A stretch of DNA of 13,870 nt from Pseudomonadota bacterium (GTDB taxonomy: Bacteria; Pseudomonadota; Alphaproteobacteria; Azospirillales; Azospirillaceae): the NCBI GenBank assembly GCA_023411035.1, contig JAEYPE010000006.1, positions 1 through 13,870 of the forward strand. Direction: 5' to 3'. The position numbers were made by a program, and so were the translations under genes. Below the pieces are notes generated by a model, which was not told where the DNA came from, searched no databases, and saw nothing but the letters and a program-made list of their open reading frames with translations. Positions 1-5,687 of this stretch are shown in pieces (position 1 is the stretch's first letter; the number at the start of each line of letters is the position of its first letter).

Positions 1-100
1 GATCGTGCTGGGGGCGATCCTGATGTTCACCATGGTCTTCATGCCCAAGGGCCTGCTGCCCACGATCGAGGGGCTGATCGCCCAGCGGAGGCGGGCATGA
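1..100 (+). CDS. livM: C-terminal end of branched-chain amino acid ABC transporter permease (LivM type), partial
   Basis: Only the last 32 codons are inside the window; the reading frame begins at base 2 and ends at TGA 98-100. The peptide has a hydrophobic stretch (GAILMFTMVFMPKGLLP) and ends in a basic tail (AQRRRA). The motif MPKGL followed by a short amphipathic tail is typical of the C-terminus of LivM/LivH-type inner-membrane permeases, which form the channel for branched-chain amino acids. The stop codon overlaps the ATG of the next gene in an ATGA arrangement, so the two are translationally coupled. The identification rests mainly on context (livG and livF follow directly) and on the typical C-terminus. 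Confidence 0.8.
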   Translation, partial: IVLGAILMFTMVFMPKGLLPTIEGLIAQRRRA

Positions 101-942
101 CGATGCTCGCCAACGCCCCCATCCCGCGCGAGCCCATTCCACATGGGGAGGACCCCGTGACTCCCGTGGCCCAACCGTCGAAGGCGCTGCTGCGCGTGGA
201 GAATCTGAGCCGCGAGTTCGGAGGCGTGCTCGCCATCGAGAATCTGACCTTCACGGTCTCGCAGGGCGACATCCATTCGATCATCGGGCCGAACGGGGCC
301 GGCAAGACCACGCTGTTCAATCTGATCACCGGCGTCTACAAGCCGTCCGGCGGCACGGTGCTGTTCGACGGGGCGACGGTGTCCGGCCTTCCGCCCTACA
401 AGCTGGCGGCGCGCGGCATGTCGCGCACGTTCCAGAATTTGCAGATCTTCTTCAACATGACCGCCATCGAGAACGTGATGGTTGGGCGGCACCTGCACCT
501 GAACGGCAAGCTGCTGCCGTCGCTGTTCCGCCTGCCGTCGCTGGTGCGGAAGGACCGGGAGGCGAAGGAACGCGCGGCGGAGCTGATGGCGTCGGTCGGT
601 CTGGCGAAGTATGTGGACGCGCACGCCTCCTCCATGCCCTACGGGGCGCTGAAGCGGCTGGAGATCGCCCGCGCGCTGGCGTCGGAGCCGAAGCTGCTGT
701 TGCTGGACGAGCCGGCTGCCGGCCTGAACGCCACGGAAAGCCGCGAGATCGACGAGGTCATCAAGAAGGTCGCTGAGTCGGGCATCACCGTCATCCTGGT
801 CGAGCACGACATGAAGATGGTCATGGGCATCTCCCACCGGATCACCGCGCTGAATTACGGCCGCAAACTGGCCGAGGGCACGCCGGCCGAGGTCGCCGCG
901 AACTCCGACGTGGTCGCGGCCTATCTCGGCACCATGGACTGA
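97..942 (+). CDS. livG: Branched-chain amino acid ABC transporter ATP-binding protein LivG
   Basis: Cytoplasmic ATPase that powers the Liv importer, pairing with LivF under the LivH/LivM permeases. Read from ATG 97 it is 281 residues: Walker A GPNGAGKT at 64-71, Q-loop Gln113 (SRTFQNLQIF), signature region PYGALKR near 181-187, Walker B LLLLDEP at 200-206 and switch His237 (LVEHDM). The long insertion between Q-loop and signature and the C-terminal EGTPAEV segment are usual in LivG. The signature is slightly off the common LSYGxQR form. ATG 97 overlaps the livM stop, but it gives a roughly 30-residue N-terminal extension before the conserved LRVENLSREFGG. An in-frame GTG at 157 has a GGGGAGG ribosome-binding site at 145-151 and would give a 261-residue protein closer to the family length. 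Both starts are possible; the family assignment is secure. The substrate could also be an amide, urea or another amino-acid-like compound. Confidence 0.93.
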   Translation: MTMLANAPIPREPIPHGEDPVTPVAQPSKALLRVENLSREFGGVLAIENLTFTVSQGDIHSIIGPNGAGKTTLFNLITGVYKPSGGTVLFDGATVSGLPPYKLAARGMSRTFQNLQIFFNMTAIENVMVGRHLHLNGKLLPSLFRLPSLVRKDREAKERAAELMASVGLAKYVDAHASSMPYGALKRLEIARALASEPKLLLLDEPAAGLNATESREIDEVIKKVAESGITVILVEHDMKMVMGISHRITALNYGRKLAEGTPAEVAANSDVVAAYLGTMD

Positions 943-954
943 GGGGCCTGAACC

Positions 955-1656
955 ATGCTTTTGGAAATCGAGGGCCTCAACGCCCACTACGGGCGCATCC
1001 ATGCCCTGAAGTCGGCCAGCCTGACCGTGGGTGAGGGCGAGCTGGTGGCTCTGGTCGGCGCCAACGGGGCCGGCAAGACGACGCTGCTGCGCACCCTGTC
1101 CGGCGTGCATCCGGCGACCAGCGGAACCATCCGGTTCGAGGGCCGTGACATCACCCGCATGCCCGCGCACCAGCGCGTGGCGGAAGGGCTGATCCAGGTG
1201 CCGGAAGGCCGGCAGCTGTTCGGGCCGCAGTCGGTGGAGGACAATCTCCGGCTCGGCGCCTACCGGCGCGGCGGAAACCCGGATCGGGATCTGGAAGACC
1301 TCTACGCAATGTTCCCGGTCCTGAAGGTGAAGCGCGACCAGCCGGCCGGCACCCTGTCGGGCGGTCAGCAGCAGATGGTCGCCATCGGCCGCGCGCTGAT
1401 GGCGAAGCCCCGCGTTCTGCTGCTGGACGAGCCCAGCATGGGGCTTGCCCCGCTGCTGGTCGGCGAGATCTTCAATGCGGTGGAGCGGCTGAAGGAGCAG
1501 GGCACCACCATCCTGCTGGTCGAGCAGAACGCCTACGCCGCGCTGGCCATCGCCGACCGGGGTTATGTCATCGAGACGGGCGAGATCACGCTGCACGACA
1601 GCGGCTCCGCCCTGTTGGCGAACGAACGCGTCAAGCAGGCCTATCTGGGCCTTTAA
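955..1656 (+). CDS. livF: Branched-chain amino acid ABC transporter ATP-binding protein LivF
   Basis: Second cytoplasmic ATPase of the Liv-type importer, 233 residues, the normal LivF length. Visible motifs are Walker A GANGAGKT at 35-42, Q-loop Gln81 (IQVPEGRQLF, a LivF hallmark), a full signature LSGGQQQ at 134-140, Walker B VLLLDEP at 154-160 and SMGLAP after it. The switch position is Gln191 (LVEQNA) instead of His, which is normal for LivF. It starts 12 bases after the livG stop and is clearly in the same operon. Downstream is the MBL-fold gene after a 25-base gap. Nothing appears broken. Together with LivG it forms the heterodimeric motor at the inner membrane; the periplasmic binding protein and the rest of the permeases lie upstream of the window. 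Confidence 0.95.
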   Translation: MLLEIEGLNAHYGRIHALKSASLTVGEGELVALVGANGAGKTTLLRTLSGVHPATSGTIRFEGRDITRMPAHQRVAEGLIQVPEGRQLFGPQSVEDNLRLGAYRRGGNPDRDLEDLYAMFPVLKVKRDQPAGTLSGGQQQMVAIGRALMAKPRVLLLDEPSMGLAPLLVGEIFNAVERLKEQGTTILLVEQNAYAALAIADRGYVIETGEITLHDSGSALLANERVKQAYLGL

Positions 1657-1681
1657 AAAGAACGAGGAGAGGAAGCGATCC

Positions 1682-2632
1682 ATGTCCAAAGCCTTCGCGT
1701 CCACCGGCGACCTTGAGCAGAAGAAGGTCACCTTCGCCGAACTGGCGCCCGGCGCCTACGCCTACACCGCCGAGGGCGATCCCAACACCGGCGTCATCGT
1801 CGGCGACGACGGCGTGATGGTGATCGACGCCCAGGCCACGCCGCGCATGGCCGAGGACGTCATCGCCCACATCCGCACGGTCACCGACAAGCCGATCAAA
1901 TACGTGCTGCTGACCCACTATCATGCGGTGCGGGTGCTGGGGGCGAGCGGCTACAACGCCGAACAGATCATTGCCAGCCGCGACACCTACGACCTGATCG
2001 TGGAGCGCGGGCAGCAGGATTACGAGTCCGAGCTGGGCCGCTTCCCGCGCCTGTTCCAGGGCTCGGAAAGCATCCCCGGCCTTACCTGGCCGACCATCGT
2101 GTTCGAGAACAAGCTGACCGTCTTCATGGGCAGGAAGCGCGTGGAGATCATGCAGCTCGGCCGCGGGCACACCAAGGGCGACACGGTCGTCTGGCTGCCG
2201 GAGGACCGCGTGCTCTATTCCGGCGACCTCGTGGAGTACGGCGCCACGCCCTACACCGGCGACGCCTATCTGGAGGATTGGCCGCAGACGCTCTACCGGC
2301 TGGCGGCGCTGAACCCGGCGCGGCTGGTGCCGGGGCGCGGCGATGCGCTGATGACGCCGGAGCTGTGCGGCAAGGCCATCAGCGAGACCCGCGCCTTCGT
2401 CGCGTTGATGTACCAGACGGTGAAGCAGGCGCGGAACAAGGGCGCGTCGCTCCGGGACGCCTTCGCGGAAGCGCGCAACGCGCTGGAGCCGCAGTTCGGC
2501 GGCTGGGTGATCTTCGAGCACTGCCTGCCCTTCGACGTGTCGCGCGCCTATGACGAGTCCGGCGGCCTGCGCGATCCGAAGATCTGGACCGCCGAACGCG
2601 ACCGCGAGATGTGGGAAGCGTTGCAGGGCTGA
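1682..2632 (+). CDS. Metallo-beta-lactamase-fold protein with an incomplete metal site, last gene of the liv operon
   Basis: A 316-residue protein from ATG 1682, which has a GAGGAGAGG ribosome-binding site at about 1664-1672; the frame is open further upstream but only over livF. MBL-fold landmarks: GVIVGDDGVMVIDAQ (37-51, the loop-1 Asp), THYHAVR (78-84), GRGHTKGD (160-167), LYSGDLVE (178-185) and LVPGRGD (215-221). Ligands His79, His81 and His163 (metal site 1) and Asp182 (bridging) are present. The canonical Asp and His after HxH are Val83 and Arg84, and the PGHG-type His is Arg219, so the ligands private to site 2 are gone. It is therefore probably mononuclear or has another function. It lies 25 bases after livF and is likely co-transcribed. 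The overall arrangement resembles hydrolases of the glyoxalase II or quinoprotein-relay type, but the substrate is unknown. It may act on a compound the transporter brings in; that is inference. Confidence 0.85.
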   Translation: MSKAFASTGDLEQKKVTFAELAPGAYAYTAEGDPNTGVIVGDDGVMVIDAQATPRMAEDVIAHIRTVTDKPIKYVLLTHYHAVRVLGASGYNAEQIIASRDTYDLIVERGQQDYESELGRFPRLFQGSESIPGLTWPTIVFENKLTVFMGRKRVEIMQLGRGHTKGDTVVWLPEDRVLYSGDLVEYGATPYTGDAYLEDWPQTLYRLAALNPARLVPGRGDALMTPELCGKAISETRAFVALMYQTVKQARNKGASLRDAFAEARNALEPQFGGWVIFEHCLPFDVSRAYDESGGLRDPKIWTAERDREMWEALQG

Positions 2633-2645
2633 CCGCGCTTGACTG

Positions 2646-2674
2646 CCCCTCTCCCAGCGGAGCTGGGAGAGGGG
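2646..2674 (+). terminator. Strong hairpin between the MBL gene and the GST gene; terminator or dispersed palindrome
   Basis: A perfect 13-bp stem (CCCCTCTCCCAGC at 2646-2658 with GCTGGGAGAGGGG at 2662-2674) and a 3-base loop, starting 13 bases after the MBL stop codon. It is followed by GCCTTT, so the T tract is short. It most probably ends the liv operon transcript. CCCCTCTCCC palindromes are also often dispersed repeats in GC-rich alphaproteobacteria, so it may be both. It ends 16 bases before the next ATG, so the following gene's ribosome-binding site (GGGG near 2681-2684) sits immediately beside the stem. Confidence 0.6.
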
Positions 2675-2690
2675 GCCTTTGGGGAATTTC

Positions 2691-3329
2691 ATGAAACTGC
2701 ACGGTTACTTCCGCTCCTCCGCCGCGTTCCGGGTGCGCATCGCGCTGAACCTGAAGGGCATCGAGGCCGAACAGGTCTTCGTCCACCTGCGCAAGGGGGA
2801 GCAGAAGGCCGCACCCTACATCGGTCTGAACCCGCACAAGCTGGTGCCGGCGCTGGAGGTGGACGGCGGGGTGCTGACCCAGTCGCTCGCCATCATCGAG
2901 TATCTGGACGAGACGCACCCGGAACCGCCGCTCCTTCCCGGCGACCCGCTGGGGCGCGCGCGGGTGCGTTCGCTGGCGTTGGCGGTGGCCTGCGATATCC
3001 ATCCGCTGAACAACCTGCGGGTGCTCCAGCATCTGAAGACGATGGGGCATTCGCAGGCGGAGGTGGACGGCTGGTACCGGCATTGGATCGCGGTCGGGCT
3101 GGAAGGGCTGGAAGCGCAACTGGCCGGCGATCCGCAGACCGGGCGCTTCTGCCACGGGGATGCGGCCAGTCTTGCCGATGTCTGTCTGGTGCCGCAGATG
3201 ACCAACGCGCGGCGCTTCGACTGCGATGTGAGCGGTTATCCGACGTTGCGCCGGATCGAGGAGGCCTGCCTCGCCGTCCCGGCTTTTGCCGACGCGCTGC
3301 CGGAGCGTCAACCGGACGCCGAGGCGTAG
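2691..3329 (+). CDS. maiA: Zeta-class glutathione S-transferase, maleylacetoacetate isomerase type
   Basis: A 212-residue protein, the usual length of bacterial maleylacetoacetate isomerases, which convert maleylacetoacetate to fumarylacetoacetate with glutathione in the tyrosine/homogentisate pathway (cytoplasm). The N-terminal thioredoxin-like domain (about 1-80) carries the RSSAAFRVRIALNLKG motif (8-23), with the catalytic Ser9/Ser10 region, and TQSLAIIEYLDE (63-74) with the glutathione-contacting Gln-Ser. The helical C-terminal domain has DIHPLNNLRVLQHL (102-115), a zeta-class signature, and the N-capping-box region GDAASLADVCLVPQ (156-169). ATG 2691 is preferred over a TTG four codons upstream because it begins directly with the conserved KLHGYFRSSA. 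No homogentisate dioxygenase or fumarylacetoacetase gene is in the window, so the role is inferred from family only; a related maleylpyruvate isomerase is the main alternative. Confidence 0.85.
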   Translation: MKLHGYFRSSAAFRVRIALNLKGIEAEQVFVHLRKGEQKAAPYIGLNPHKLVPALEVDGGVLTQSLAIIEYLDETHPEPPLLPGDPLGRARVRSLALAVACDIHPLNNLRVLQHLKTMGHSQAEVDGWYRHWIAVGLEGLEAQLAGDPQTGRFCHGDAASLADVCLVPQMTNARRFDCDVSGYPTLRRIEEACLAVPAFADALPERQPDAEA

Positions 3330-3338
3330 AACCGCTCT

Positions 3339-3356
3339 CAGGCTGGCCTCAGCCTG
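3339..3356 (+). terminator. Small hairpin just after the GST gene, possible terminator
   Basis: Six-base perfect inverted repeat CAGGCT (3339-3344) and AGCCTG (3351-3356) with a 6-base loop, beginning 10 bases after the stop codon. There is no T tract. Its right arm coincides with the proposed left end of the adjacent IS5-family relic, so it may be an insertion target or chance. Weak support. Confidence 0.3.
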
Positions 3357-4411
3357 TTGCCTGAAGCCGCACAAGGCAGCGTGATGCGTGGATGGGAGGG
3401 CGGCGGCTTGCGGCTCGGCGTAGAAGCCGGAACCCGTTGATCCTGCGCTTACAGCCGCCCGATGCCGTTCAAACATCACGCTGCCCACCGTCATCAGTTT
3501 CCTCGTGCCCGGTACCGCGTGACGAATTGGGCGGCTTATGAGGCCGCCCCGCGGACCACCCGCGGCGGGCAGCCACGCTACCCGGGCCTGGCGATCGAGA
3601 CAGCACGGACCCTGCGGGCGCTCTTTCACTTGGCTTTCCGCCAGACCGAAGGGCTGATCGGCTCGCTGTGACGCACCTGCTCCAGTTGGACCTGCCGGTG
3701 CCCGATCACACGACCCTGAGCCGACGGGCCAGAACCCTGGCCGTGGGGATCCGTCCGCAGACCGCCGGTCCGGCATCTGCTGATTGACGGCACCGGGCTG
3801 AAGCTCAGCGGGCCCGGCGAATGGCTGGTTGAGAAACATGGCTCCACGAGGCGGCGCTCGTGGCTCAAGTTCCACGTCGGGGTGGACATCGGCACGGGGC
3901 AGATCGTCGCGGCCACGTTGACCCCTCCCGACATCGACGATGCCTCGCAGTTCGGTCCCTTGCTCGATCAGGCGCCCCCGTGGAGCGGCTGTTCGGCGAT
4001 GAAGGCTACGATCGCACCGAGGTCTATGAGGCCTTGGCGGCCCGCCACCCGGAGGCGGCGGCAATCGCCCCGCCACACGCCGATGCCGTGCTCAGCGCCA
4101 CCACCGTGACCGCGCCCACCCCGCGCGGCCGCCACATCCAGGCAATGGCCGAGAGGGCGCGCGTGGCGTGGCAGCGAACGTCCGGCGACAATGAGCCTGC
4201 CAAGGTGGAGGCGGCGATCGCGCGCTACAAGCAAGTGATTGGTGATCGTCTGCGCGCCCACAGCGATGACGGGCGACGTACCGAGCTCATCATCGCCGGC
4301 AACCTTCTCAACCGCATGTTCGGCTTGGCACGCCCGAACTACGTCCGCGTCACGTGAGAAGACCGGAAACACGGGCTCATGCCGTCCCCGCTCGCCTGGA
4401 TGCACCACGCT
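3351..4411 (+). mobile_element. Decayed IS5-family insertion sequence, copy 1 (+ orientation)
   Basis: About 1.06 kb spanning a broken DDE transposase. The proposed left end AGCCTGTTGCCTGA (3351) and the right end GATGCACCACGCT (to 4411, reverse complement AGCGTGGTGCATC) are imperfect terminal inverted repeats. The right end aligns with the transposase-3' end of the second copy in this window (GATGCAACACGCC on the - strand), and both lie exactly 54 bases beyond their transposase stop codons, which supports the boundary. The left end is less certain. I see no target-site duplication, as expected for an old or rearranged copy. The transposase resembles the IS903-like branch of IS5. It cannot move by itself. 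Confidence 0.65.
3462..4357 (+). pseudogene. IS5-family (DDE) transposase pseudogene, copy 1
   Basis: Starts at ATG 3462 with MPFKHHAAHRHQFPRARYRV, then NWAAYEA, typical of IS903/IS5-like transposases. Relative to the second copy it lacks about 22 residues (RQRGSLTVW segment) after NWAAYEA. The frame shifts near 3665, near 3770 and near 3975. Reading across these gives LDLPVPDHTTLSRRA, HLLIDGTGLKLSGPGEWLVEKHG (first catalytic Asp), FGDEGYDRTEVYEAL (second Asp) and KVEAAIARYKQVIG (catalytic Glu), ending NRMFGLARPNYVRVT. All three DDE residues survive, but no continuous protein can be made. It differs from copy 2 at many positions, so the two are separate insertions of related elements rather than a recent duplication. 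Confidence 0.85.
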
Positions 4412-4413
4412 GA

Positions 4414-4474
4414 CGCCGGGCTCAAGCGCTGCATTCAGGCCGTTTGCTTTCCGGCATGAATGAGCAAAGTCCAG
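4414..4474 (+). repeat. 61-bp repeat, copy A
   Basis: Aligns without gaps to 8092-8152, about 52 of 61 positions identical by eye, with the last 35 bases differing at only three. The core is CCGTTTGCTTTCC then TGAATGRGCAAAGTCCAG. It starts 3 bases outside the right end of IS5 copy 1. It may be the terminus of another, unidentified mobile element; TGAGCAAAGTC also recurs at 8171-8181. Confidence 0.7.
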
Positions 4475-4502
4475 TCAGCGTTGCTCAGCCGGAAAAAAGC
4501 CC

Positions 4503-4540
4503 TGATTCATGAACAGCCTCCCTTCGGAAGCTATGAATCA
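4503..4540. other. Two-tier hairpin 1 in the decay zone
   Basis: The outer stem TGATTCAT (4503-4510) pairs perfectly with ATGAATCA (4533-4540). Inside, AGCCTCC (4515-4521) pairs with GGAAGCT (4526-4532) with one mismatch around a CTTC loop (4522-4525), leaving GAAC unpaired on one side. A second hairpin follows 14 bases later. This could be a REP-like element, a transposon end or a relic structured RNA. Function unknown. Confidence 0.45.
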
Positions 4541-4554
4541 CACCGTCGCCACCC

Positions 4555-4577
4555 TGGGAATCCCTTTATGGGTCCCA
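4555..4577. other. Hairpin 2 in the decay zone
   Basis: TGGGA (4555-4559) pairs with TCCCA (4573-4577), and CCC (4562-4564) with GGG (4570-4572) around loop TTTAT; AT at 4560-4561 bulges. Eight base pairs in all. Together with the preceding hairpin it makes a structured stretch of about 75 bases that no gene explains. Confidence 0.35.
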
Positions 4578-4735
4578 GCCCTGAACCAAAGTCAAATGGA
4601 CGAGTCTGGCGGCCGGGCCTAGCTTGATCAACGACTAGGAAACACTTCGTGCCGGACAAACCGCAGGTCGCCCAAAGGGCTACCGCGAACAGGGACTCTT
4701 TGCCCCACGGTGTGCCGGAGAATGGAACCAGTTTG

Positions 4736-5120
4736 ATGAAACTGCGCAACTTCCTGAGGACCCTCGGCCTTGGGCCGGGTGGAGCCGCGCTCACGACACC
4801 AGCGATCGCGCAAGGTGGGCCCCGGCGCCGTGCCCATCGCGCTGACCGCCAGCGCGTCCACCGTCGGCAAGGGGGCGGTGCCGCCCTTCGACATGTCCTT
4901 GATTTTTGGCTGATATCCCAGAATCCTGGAGAGGAACGCGCAGTTGTCCTGCTACGTCAACCGGCAAGCCTGGGAACGCCTGCGTTCGGATTTCCGGGAG
5001 GCGATCGACATGGCCTACGCCGACGCCGATCTGGGGGGCACCAGCCGTACGAGGCGCCCAACCTGACCGCGCTGAAGACCATCCGGGTGGCCGTCAAACG
5101 CCCCACCGCGGCACCCGTCA
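4736..5120 (+). pseudogene. Relic of a TRAP transporter DctP-type solute-binding protein (probable)
   Basis: Pieces in two frames look like the two ends of a Tat-exported TRAP binding protein with most of the middle deleted. From ATG 4736 the frame reads MKLRNFLRTLGLG, then GGAALTTPAIAQ, close to the Tat leaders of this family, but with Leu in place of the first Arg. After a shift near 4815 the frame reads VGPGAVPIALTAS, meets a stop at about 4911 (FG*), and continues YPRILERNAQLSCYVNRQAW, then ERLRSDFREAIDMAYADADL, which resembles the AQLSFYVNxxAWxxLP region near the C-terminus. A further shift near 5035 gives YEAPNLTALKTIRV. Intact proteins of this family are about 330-370 residues, so some 200 residues are missing. 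The family assignment is from memory of conserved patterns and is not certain; that it is broken coding sequence is clearer. Confidence 0.4.
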
Positions 5121-5687
5121 GCCGCAAGCCCGAACCCGCCGCGGTGGGACGCTCCGCTTCCGACGCCACACCACACCGGCACAGCGCCGCTCGGCGGCCG
5201 GCCTCCCGATCAAATCGCGACGCCTGCCGTCATGGCCCGCACGTACGGGAGACGGGCGGCGCCCGCGCCGTGATCGCGCGCAGCCTTACGGTCGCGTGCA
5301 GCACCCAAGGGATTGGACGATGCCGACAGCTCGAATGGGGGATTCCGCCAGCTTTCAGCGGATTCATCGAAGGCTTCGCAGCGAAGAAGTTCACCGCGAA
5401 GAAGTTCACCGTCCTGGATTGTCGCCCCAAAACCTGTTCCAAGGCGCATCCTACCCGCCGTCCGTCTTGCGGAGCCGGTTTCCGCCGGGGCGGCGAACGG
5501 GCTGACGGCTCTGCTCGCCGTACAGGTGCTCGCGGGATTTACCCCATCGAAAGACGTCTCCATAAACGCGTTGCCCGCGATCAAGCGCCCCACCTTCAGC
5601 GCCTAATTGACCATCGTCAACCCCAACGATGAGTCCACCGGCAAATAACTCGTTGGCTGGAAGCTCATGAATAAGGAGGAAAAACGG
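5121..5687. other. Stretch with no intact gene (upstream of the PRC-barrel gene)
   Basis: Several frames are open here, as is usual for GC-rich DNA, but none shows a recognisable domain, a convincing ribosome-binding site or a clear start. A frame ending at 5606 (NGLTALLAVQVLAGFTPSKD region) is the most protein-like and may be another relic. The stretch contains a 15-bp tandem duplication at 5381-5410. It also has a 6-bp inverted repeat CAACGA (5624-5629) with TCGTTG (5650-5655), 32 bases before the next start codon, which could be an operator or leader hairpin. No sigma-70 promoter could be assigned with confidence. Confidence 0.5.
5381..5410 (+). repeat. Perfect 15-bp tandem duplication
   Basis: GCGAAGAAGTTCACC occurs twice head to tail (5381-5395 and 5396-5410). 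In one frame it encodes AKKFT twice. It lies in non-functional sequence, so slippage in decaying DNA is the simplest explanation. Confidence 0.85.

Noticed and set aside
1631..4076. Long - strand open frames opposite the MBL, GST and IS regions
   Set aside because: Shadows of the real + strand genes and of the relic transposase. No motifs, and one crosses several unrelated genes.
4649..5632. A 327-codon + strand open frame as a real gene
   Set aside because: Recognisable segments switch frame inside it (Tat-like leader, then the YVNRQAW block in another frame), so it is a pseudogene read through by chance.
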